A stretch of 5,018 bases of DNA. It comes from Tannerella sp. (lineage in GTDB: Bacteria; Bacteroidota; Bacteroidia; Bacteroidales; Tannerellaceae). The first letter of the stretch is position 1. Each line of letters starts with the position of its first letter. This document shows, piece after piece, positions 1 to 4,059 of the stretch. A model generated the notes under the pieces. It made no database searches. It was not told the origin of the DNA and saw only the letters and a program-made list of their open reading frames with translations. The position numbers and the translations under genes were made by a program. Location of the stretch: contig JAIRXI010000042.1 in assembly GCA_031268395.1 (NCBI GenBank), positions 1-5,018 of the forward strand, written 5' to 3'.

Positions 1-1227
1 AGCCATGCAACCTGCTATTCGTGGATCGCCTATCAGACGGCCTATTTGAAAGCTCATTATCCGTCCGAATACATGGCGGCCGTGCTGAGCCGGAACCGCT
101 CGAACATCAAGGAAATAACCAAAGCCATGGACGAATGTAAAGCGATGGGCATCCAGGTATTGGGGCCGGACGTCAACGAGTCGGTACTGAAATTCGGCGT
201 CAACAAACAGGGCGACATCCGTTTCGGGCTGGGCGCGATCAAGGGCGTAGGCGGAAACATTGTAGACAATATCCTGGAAGTACGGCAGGAAAGCGGTCCG
301 TTCAAGGACATCTTCGACTTTATCGAGCGTCTCAATATCTTCACCTGCAACAAGAGAGTGCTTGACTCGCTCGCGCTGGCAGGCGCTTTCGACAATCTCA
401 ACATCCGGCGCGAACCGATCGTCACACCCGGCGAAAAGGGAGAAACTTTTTCCGAAATCCTCCTGCATTACGGCCATAAATATCATTCGGACAAAGCCTC
501 GGCTCAACATTCACTTTTCGATGGCTTCGACAGCATCGAAATCGCCCGGCCGCCGATTCCGGCATGTATGGCGTGGAGCGACCTCGAACGGCTGAACAAG
601 GAAAAGGAATACATCGGGATCTACCTGTCCGCGCATCCGCTTGACGAATACCGCATCATCCTGAATCACATTTGCAACACAACCATGGCAGACATCGGCG
701 ACCTGACCGCGCTGAAAGGGAAGGAATTGCAGTTTGGCGGTATCGTAATCGGCGCCAGAGAAGGCGTATCCAGAAATGGCAAGCCGTATATGATTCTCAG
801 ACTTGAAGACTTCAGCGGCAGCGGAGAAATCCCTTTGTTCGGGAACGATTTCATCGAATACGGCAAGTACGGGAAACCGGGCGTCTATCTGTTAGTCAAA
901 GCGCTCGTTCAGCCCCGGCAATGGAAGGAGTCGGAACTCGAAATCAAGATCAAATCCGTTCAGCAGTTGCAGGACGTGAAGGACGATCTGATAAAAAAAA
1001 TCAAAGTCACACTGCCTGCCAACAAACTGGATGACCAGATCATTAATGAACTGTCCGTATTTATCAAAAATAATCCCGGGAAGACACAGCTGTATTTCAC
1101 GATAACGGACAGGGAACATCAGGTGCATCTGAATCTGTTCTCAAGGAGTGTACGTTTGACGGTTACGCAAGATTTGATAGATTTTATCAATGAGACGGCA
1201 GAAATGGAATTTACAATTAACAAATAA
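1..1227 (+). CDS. dnaE: DNA polymerase III subunit alpha, C-terminal part (5' end outside the window)
   Basis: This is the replicative polymerase catalytic subunit, which extends DNA at the fork as part of the Pol III holoenzyme. The frame is open from base 1 and ends in TAA at 1225-1227, giving 408 residues, roughly the last third of a full-length alpha. Visible residues 6-28 (YSWIAYQTAYLKAHYPSEYM and onward) match a highly conserved segment of the alpha core. Residues 75-85 (FGLGAIKGVGG) are the helix-hairpin-helix DNA-binding motif. Residues 169-173 are QHSLF, a good match to the internal sliding-clamp-binding pentapeptide. Residues 209-215 (LSAHPLD) are another family signature. An OB fold spans about 240-310, followed by a C-terminal tail. 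The PHP and catalytic palm regions lie upstream, outside the window. The frame is intact. The trxA promoter overlaps its last codons. Identification is very secure. Confidence 0.97.
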   Translation, partial: SHATCYSWIAYQTAYLKAHYPSEYMAAVLSRNRSNIKEITKAMDECKAMGIQVLGPDVNESVLKFGVNKQGDIRFGLGAIKGVGGNIVDNILEVRQESGPFKDIFDFIERLNIFTCNKRVLDSLALAGAFDNLNIRREPIVTPGEKGETFSEILLHYGHKYHSDKASAQHSLFDGFDSIEIARPPIPACMAWSDLERLNKEKEYIGIYLSAHPLDEYRIILNHICNTTMADIGDLTALKGKELQFGGIVIGAREGVSRNGKPYMILRLEDFSGSGEIPLFGNDFIEYGKYGKPGVYLLVKALVQPRQWKESELEIKIKSVQQLQDVKDDLIKKIKVTLPANKLDDQIINELSVFIKNNPGKTQLYFTITDREHQVHLNLFSRSVRLTVTQDLIDFINETAEMEFTINK

Positions 1228-1240
1228 ATTTGTATCTTTG
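1210..1240 (+). promoter_or_regulatory. Bacteroidota-type promoter for trxA
   Basis: A perfect -7 box TATCTTTG (consensus TAnnTTTG) lies at 1233-1240. A weak -33-like TTTA sits at 1210-1213, giving a 19-base spacer. Transcription should begin about 1244-1248, leaving a leader of about 20 bases before the trxA ATG at 1267. The upstream element lies inside the last codons of dnaE, so trxA can be transcribed independently of dnaE. The -7 box is convincing; the -33 element is only a partial match. Confidence 0.75.
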
Positions 1241-1266
1241 AGGCCGTATTTTAATATAGAACCATT

Positions 1267-1584
1267 ATGTTACGAACGATTACAGATGAAAATTTTAATG
1301 AGGTCTTGAACGAAGGGAAACTTTTCGTTCTTGATTTTTGGGCGGAATGGTGCGGACCTTGCCGCGCGATAGCTCCCATCATGGATGAACTGGCTTCCGA
1401 ATACGACGGGAAAGTGGTTATCGGCAAAGTAAATGTGGATGAAAACAACGACCTTGTCTCCCGATATGGCATCCGGAATATCCCAACCATTATGTTCTTC
1501 AAAAACGGACAATTTGTCGACAAACAGGTAGGAGCCGCCGCCAAATCCTGTTATGCCAATAAAATCAAAAAACTGCTGAATTAA
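1267..1584 (+). CDS. trxA: thioredoxin
   Basis: This is a small cytoplasmic thiol-disulfide oxidoreductase that reduces protein disulfides (for example in ribonucleotide reductase) and is itself recharged by thioredoxin reductase. The 105-residue protein has the full classical single-domain length. The active site WCGPC is at residues 28-32 (Cys29 and Cys32), preceded by the usual buried Asp23 in the VLDFWAEW strand. The cis-proline is Pro73 in RNIPT, and the FFKNG turn follows. There is no signal peptide, so this is the cytoplasmic form and not a periplasmic thiol reductase. An extra Cys lies near the C-terminus in the segment KSCYAN. It starts 39 bases after the dnaE stop and has its own promoter in that gap. 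Upstream of the ATG is an A/T-rich leader without a Shine-Dalgarno motif, as is usual in this phylum. Confidence 0.95.
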   Translation: MLRTITDENFNEVLNEGKLFVLDFWAEWCGPCRAIAPIMDELASEYDGKVVIGKVNVDENNDLVSRYGIRNIPTIMFFKNGQFVDKQVGAAAKSCYANKIKKLLN

Positions 1585-1607
1585 GATTTCCTGAAATGGA
1601 TTTGCCT

Positions 1608-1644
1608 GTCTCTATTTATGCGTTAAAAGCGCGTAAATAGAGAC
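1608..1644. terminator. strong stem-loop after trxA, probable terminator
   Basis: Arms GTCTCTATTTATGCG (1608-1622) and CGCGTAAATAGAGAC (1630-1644) form a 15-pair stem with one G-U wobble and a 7-base loop. It lies 23 bases after the trxA stop. No T-tract follows in either direction, so it is not a textbook intrinsic terminator. Because it is nearly symmetrical, it could terminate or protect transcripts of both convergent genes. The structure is certain as an inverted repeat; the function is inferred from its position. Confidence 0.6.
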
Positions 1645-1763
1645 CTGGTATTAAGTACAATACCCACAGATCCGTTTTGTGCGCTGCCCGCCAGGATTAG
1701 GTATACTACATGCGGCATGTTTTTATGCATGACCGGAATGAGGAATGAGATTGTCATGGGCAT
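1623..1763 (-). pseudogene. possible short relic of a YqgE/AlgH-like gene
   Basis: A 46-codon minus-strand frame starts at ATG 1763-1761 and stops at 1625-1623, inside the loop of the stem-loop after trxA. Its residues 7-9 (FLI), 19-21 (VVY) and 30-38 (NGSVGIVLN) fall in the same order as conserved features near the N-terminus of YqgE/AlgH proteins (FLI, then VVY, then a G-[AS]-[MV]-G-[IF]-[VI]-[LV]-N motif). A complete member has about 180-190 residues, so this would be only the first quarter. The frame has an in-frame TGA just upstream, no recognisable promoter, and an end made of inverted-repeat sequence. Part of the matching motif is encoded by the small stem-loop at 1647-1664, so the resemblance may be chance. 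It may also be non-coding spacer. Confidence 0.2.
1647..1664. terminator. second small stem-loop, possibly part of a bidirectional terminator region
   Basis: GGTATT (1647-1652) pairs perfectly with AATACC (1659-1664) across a 6-base loop. It starts two bases after the large stem-loop at 1608-1644, so the two form a tandem pair between convergent genes. The short, A/T-containing stem would be weak on its own, and its role is a guess. Confidence 0.3.
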
Positions 1764-1840
1764 AGACCTTCAACTGCGGCGGAGGTTAGTAAGCATCCCA
1801 AATGCACCGTCTTGTGTTGATTCACAAAGTTTCTGATCTT

Positions 1841-1867
1841 TGCATACATTCTCCGAAAAAGTATGCA
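1841..1867 (-). terminator. possible terminator hairpin of the SPOR-domain gene
   Basis: TGCATAC (1841-1847) and GTATGCA (1861-1867) form a perfect 7-pair stem with a 13-base loop, beginning 6 bases after the stop of the minus-strand gene. No T-run follows the stem on the minus strand, so efficiency is doubtful. The position directly behind the stop codon is the main argument for a terminator. Confidence 0.35.
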
Positions 1868-1873
1868 GGGAAG

Positions 1874-2893
1874 TCACTGCCCCACAAACAGCCAGGCATT
1901 TTTGATTTTTCCGTTCGCTCTCAACTGCGACAGATACGTTTCCGCTTCTCTCCGGTCCCCGTACCGGGCGGCATAGACCCGGACATGCTCGTCGTGTTTC
2001 ACCAGGCCGGTCTCTCTGCATTCGGATGCGGGTATTTCCGTCAGAAATTTCTCTGCCTGCGTTTCCGTACGAAAACTGCCGATGATGATGTAAAAAGTCT
2101 TTTGTCTCCGCGCCGGAGTCGGCTGCAATTGCTGCGGAAGCGCAGTTTGGGAGGGTGTTGCCATTTCGGAGGCGGCAGGCGCTGACGGCCTTATGACGGG
2201 CGCCTCCTCCGGCTGCGAAACGGGAGGCGTTGGCAGTTCGACGGGCTTTGCTGGCTCCGGCATGATTTCCGGCAGCGTAAAACCGGCCGTGTAGGTTGTC
2301 CGGTCGACTTCCTTTACCGGTATGGGCATCAAAAGGAACAGGACAGTAGCGACTGCCGCCGCACCGACGGCACAGACTACTGCGCGGTGCAAATAAAATA
2401 CACGTCCGTTTCTGCGCCCTGTCAAAACCGGGGAAACCCGTTTAGTTTGCAGTACGGCTGGCACCTGGAACGGCGGGAGATGAAACGTGTCCATACCGTA
2501 CGCATTCACACTGGACAGGAATGCCGACGAATCGGCGCCCGGCTGAAAAAGGTATCCGCCTTCCTCTCCTTTTCGGAAAGAACCGGTGGAACCCAAGGAA
2601 ACAGGCCTGTTCCCTTCCAGTTCGGCCTTCAAGTCTTCCACATCCTTTTTCAGCGAAAGCTGCGCATCCCTGAACGCCATTCCATAGGACTGCATGTAGG
2701 ATTCGGACAGCAGACCGTCATTATGCCTGAGCGCCGGATTGAAAACGATTTCCTTGCGCGGCGGATAGAAAACATGTTCGCCCGCTACGTAAACCGCCGG
2801 AAGACTCTGCAGCACAAAACCGCCGAATTCCGGGATAATCACACAGTCGCTTACCAGCAATAGCCGCTCTATATGTATAGAAATTCTCAACAT
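1874..2893 (-). CDS. HU-CCDC81-type and SPOR domain membrane protein
   Basis: The predicted protein has 339 residues and lies in the inner membrane. Residues 1 to about 130 form the HU-like module known from bacterial CCDC81-type proteins, with the typical opening IHIERLLLVSDCVIIPEFGG (6-25) and the segment EIVFNPALRHNDGLL (48-62). A hydrophobic membrane span covers about 171-189, flanked by basic residues at 160-170. Residues about 215-264 are rich in Pro, Ala and Glu and form a linker. Residues 265-339 are a SPOR domain (KTFYIIIGSF at its start, WLFVGQ at its end). SPOR domains bind glycan strands stripped of peptides at the division septum. The topology should put the HU-like part in the cytoplasm and SPOR in the periplasm. 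The frame stays open 81 codons further upstream, but the start at 2893 fits the family N-terminus, and the promoter lies directly before it. The exact function is unknown. Confidence 0.85.
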   Translation of the reverse strand: MLRISIHIERLLLVSDCVIIPEFGGFVLQSLPAVYVAGEHVFYPPRKEIVFNPALRHNDGLLSESYMQSYGMAFRDAQLSLKKDVEDLKAELEGNRPVSLGSTGSFRKGEEGGYLFQPGADSSAFLSSVNAYGMDTFHLPPFQVPAVLQTKRVSPVLTGRRNGRVFYLHRAVVCAVGAAAVATVLFLLMPIPVKEVDRTTYTAGFTLPEIMPEPAKPVELPTPPVSQPEEAPVIRPSAPAASEMATPSQTALPQQLQPTPARRQKTFYIIIGSFRTETQAEKFLTEIPASECRETGLVKHDEHVRVYAARYGDRREAETYLSQLRANGKIKNAWLFVGQ

Positions 2894-2897
2894 GCTG

Positions 2898-2926
2898 CAA
2901 AGATACATTCTTTTTGCGAAACGCAA
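2898..2926 (-). promoter_or_regulatory. promoter of the SPOR-domain gene, probably giving a leaderless mRNA
   Basis: Reading the minus strand, a perfect -7 box TATCTTTG occupies 2905-2898, with TTG at 2926-2924 as -33 element (18-base spacer, slightly short). The -7 box ends only four bases (CAGC) before the ATG at 2893. Bacteroidota transcripts normally begin a few bases after this box, so the mRNA should start at or next to the start codon. The -33 TTG is part of the dyad TTGCG-AAA-CGCAA (2914-2926), which could be an operator. Confidence 0.65.
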
Positions 2927-3172
2927 GGGCGTTTCTGAAAACTCCCGGAGCAACCGCATCCAAATGACCCCGGCAGGGGTGTCCGTTTCCCGAACTGTTT
3001 CTGCTTCCTGACGGAGCGCCTCCGCGGATACATTTGAGCAGTTTTTCTGCGCCTGGGCGCATGGCATATTGAGAGCAGGTATTTTCAGGATAACAGTCAA
3101 GAGGAAAGTTGAAATCCCGGGATAGCCAATAAACATTAAAAATGGAGGAATTGCTCCAGCAGACAGATGATG

Positions 3173-3202
3173 TTGTCAATAATTCAGGTTTAATTCCGTT
3201 TG
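3173..3202 (+). promoter_or_regulatory. possible weak promoter for the exonuclease gene
   Basis: TTG at 3173-3175 is followed after 19 bases by TCCGTTTG at 3195-3202, which matches the -7 consensus TAnnTTTG except that its second base is C. The expected transcript start near 3206-3210 would leave about 20 bases before the ATG at 3231. The spacing is right, but one key base is wrong. Confidence 0.35.
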
Positions 3203-3230
3203 GCGAATAAATCGATTAAACAAAACAGTT

Positions 3231-3803
3231 ATGTATTTATTTTTTGACACGGAAACCACAGGACTGCCCAAAAACTGGAAGGCTCCTGTAACAGATGTAA
3301 ATAATTGGCCAAGGCTGGTTCAGTTGGCATTTTTGCTGTATGACAGCAATGGCACGAAGATCTCTTCGGGAGATTTTATTATTAAGCCGGATGGATTTCA
3401 TATTCCGGCAAATGCTTCGAAAGTGCACGGAATCACAACAGAAAGAGCATTAAGCGAAGGGCAGGATATAACATTTGTACTTCAACAGTTCGATCCGCTG
3501 GTTCAAAAGGCGGACTGTCTGGTTGCCCACAACATGTCATTTGACGAAAAAATTGTCGGCGCTGAATTTTTGAGAAGCAGGATGCCTAATACCATTGCAG
3601 GTAAAAGAAAAATATGCACGATGGAAAAGACAGCCCGGTTTTGTGGGATACCCGGTTATTATGGCGATTATAAATGGCCGAAATTATCGGAACTCCACTA
3701 TAAACTTTTCAATACGGATTTTGAGGAAGCGCATAATGCGGCGGCTGATATCCAGGCAACGGCAAAGTGTTTTTGGGAGTTGAAACGGATGGGCAAAATT
3801 TAA
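3231..3803 (+). CDS. DEDDh-family 3'-5' exonuclease (DnaQ-like)
   Basis: The 190-residue protein is a stand-alone member of the DnaQ-like (Pol III epsilon) exonuclease family, which removes nucleotides from 3' ends of DNA or RNA using two metal ions. All catalytic residues are visible: Asp6 and Glu8 in FFDTETTG (Exo I), Asp105 in VAHNMSFDEKIV (Exo II), and His168 with Asp173 in AHNAAADIQAT (Exo III), the His defining the DEDDh subgroup. It lacks extra domains such as BRCT, GIY-YIG or a polymerase, so it is one compact catalytic domain. The start at 3231 puts Exo I at the very N-terminus, as is normal. It has no signal peptide and should be cytoplasmic. Whether it acts as proofreader, in repair or on RNA cannot be told from sequence. 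Sampled stretches (40-45% GC) look less G+C-rich than sampled SusC sequence (about 65%). Confidence 0.92.
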   Translation: MYLFFDTETTGLPKNWKAPVTDVNNWPRLVQLAFLLYDSNGTKISSGDFIIKPDGFHIPANASKVHGITTERALSEGQDITFVLQQFDPLVQKADCLVAHNMSFDEKIVGAEFLRSRMPNTIAGKRKICTMEKTARFCGIPGYYGDYKWPKLSELHYKLFNTDFEEAHNAAADIQATAKCFWELKRMGKI

Positions 3804-3828
3804 ACTGAGATATACCGTATACAGGGTA

Positions 3829-3860
3829 TTGCGGCTATCTCCCAATAAATCCTATCTTTG
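3829..3860 (+). promoter_or_regulatory. Bacteroidota-type promoter for the leader ORF and SusC-like gene
   Basis: TTG at 3829-3831 and a perfect -7 box TATCTTTG at 3853-3860 are separated by 21 bases. Transcription should start about 3864-3868, leaving a short A-rich leader before the small ORF at 3878. The inverted repeat CGGCTAT (3832-3838) / ATAGCCG (3870-3876) brackets the -7 box and may be an operator. This is the strongest promoter candidate in the window. Confidence 0.8.
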
Positions 3861-3877
3861 CAGAAAAAAATAGCCGT

Positions 3878-3958
3878 ATGAACAGAGACCGTTTATATAT
3901 AAATATGTGTATGATGTGTAGCAGCCGGAGACGGACAGCGGGCGTTTTGTGCATGTAA
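3878..3958 (+). CDS. 26-residue Met/Cys-containing leader peptide of the SusC-like gene
   Basis: The reading frame ATG 3878 to TAA 3956-3958 encodes 26 residues and begins about 12 bases after the expected transcript start, the position typical of attenuator leader peptides. Residues 10-14 read MCMMC. A third Cys (25) lies next to the last residue, and residues 17-19 are three arginines (codons CGG, AGA, CGG). In total there are 3 Cys and 5 Met. No domain, signal sequence or membrane segment is visible, so the peptide itself probably has no structural role. An intrinsic terminator follows 26 bases after the stop, then the receptor gene. The codons for residues 19-21 contain the antiterminator segment. 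I infer that translation of this ORF senses charged cysteinyl-tRNA; arginine or methionine are alternatives. I do not recognise it as a named family. Confidence 0.6.
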   Translation: MNRDRLYINMCMMCSSRRRTAGVLCM

Positions 3959-3996
3959 AGGCTAAAGACGGTAATGAATGAAAGAAAAGCTGTCCG
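3932..3996 (+). promoter_or_regulatory. candidate antiterminator pairing in the SusC leader
   Basis: CGGACAGC at 3932-3939, inside the leader ORF, is exactly complementary to GCTGTCCG at 3989-3996, the top part of the terminator's 5' arm. The 8 pairs (6 of them G-C) would enclose 49 bases and exclude the terminator hairpin. A ribosome paused with the Cys11 or Cys14 codon in its A site would leave 3932-3939 just free, while one reaching Cys25 would cover it. Complementarity is seen directly; formation in the cell is inferred. Confidence 0.5.
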
Positions 3997-4019
3997 AAAA
4001 AAACGGGGAGCTTTTTTTT
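3985..4019 (+). terminator. intrinsic terminator (attenuator) upstream of the SusC-like gene
   Basis: The 5' arm AAAAGCTGTCCG (3985-3996) pairs with CGGGGAGCTTTT (4004-4015) over a 7-A loop. This gives 11 pairs, one of them a wobble, with a single G-G mismatch. The 3' arm runs into eight T residues (4012-4019). It is a complete rho-independent terminator in the sense direction, placed after the leader ORF and 40 bases before the receptor start codon, not after a full-length gene. That position suggests conditional termination. It could alternatively end read-through from the exonuclease gene, but the strong promoter between them makes that less likely. Confidence 0.85.
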
Positions 4020-4059
4020 ATGGCAATATATGGAATGAATTTAATAGCACTTTAAAAGT

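Larger units (their letters stand above)
1585..1873. other. convergent intergenic region between trxA and the SPOR-domain gene
   Basis: This 289-base spacer separates two genes that point at each other. It holds the tandem stem-loops at 1608-1664, the doubtful relic frame at 1763-1623 on the minus strand, an odd dyad ACATGC-G-GCATGT at 1708-1720 (too tight to fold as a hairpin), a small TTGTG/CACAA repeat at 1812-1827, and a hairpin at 1841-1867. I see no tRNA, rRNA, CRISPR repeat or insertion-sequence end in it. Confidence 0.6.
2894..3230. other. divergent intergenic region, no convincing gene
   Basis: The 337 bases separate the minus-strand SPOR gene from the plus-strand exonuclease gene. 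Near 2898-2941 lie the SPOR-gene promoter and overlapping dyads (TTGCG-AAA-CGCAA at 2914-2926; GAAACGC-AAGG-GCGTTTC at 2918-2935). Small G/C-rich hairpins occur at 2967-2980 (ACCCC/GGGGT) and 3012-3024 (CGGAG/CTCCG). A weak promoter for the exonuclease may lie at 3173-3202. Minus-strand frames run open through 2894-3179 but show no recognisable protein features. I see nothing else in 2940-3140. Confidence 0.55.

Noticed and set aside
1708..1720. Dyad ACATGC-G-GCATGT in the trxA/SPOR intergenic region
   Set aside because: The one-base centre cannot form a hairpin loop, and there is no promoter nearby to make it a believable operator.
1812..1842. Promoter-like TTG-N20-GATCTTTG on the plus strand pointing into the 3' end of the minus-strand SPOR gene
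   Set aside because: The -7 element lacks the essential TA, and no plus-strand gene follows. An antisense RNA is conceivable but unsupported.
2387..2863. 158-codon plus-strand open frame opposite the HU/SPOR gene
   Set aside because: It lies antisense to a well-supported gene and reads as low-quality sequence without domain features.
2894..3136. 81-codon upstream extension of the minus-strand HU/SPOR reading frame, starting at 3136
   Set aside because: The extension shows no family features, runs through the -7 box and dyads, and the conserved HU-like N-terminus begins exactly at the internal Met at 2893.
3142..3210. 22-codon plus-strand ORF ending 20 bases before the exonuclease start
   Set aside because: It is short, has no recognisable motif or promoter before it, and overlaps a better explained weak promoter for the exonuclease. 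It could be a remnant but cannot be supported.
3812..3826. Small ATACC/GGTAT hairpin after the exonuclease stop as a terminator
   Set aside because: It has only five pairs, an 8-base loop and no T-tract, which is too weak to call.
4020..4055. 11-residue ORF between the terminator T-tract and the SusC start
   Set aside because: It is too short and lacks features. It would only be translated after read-through and is easily expected by chance.
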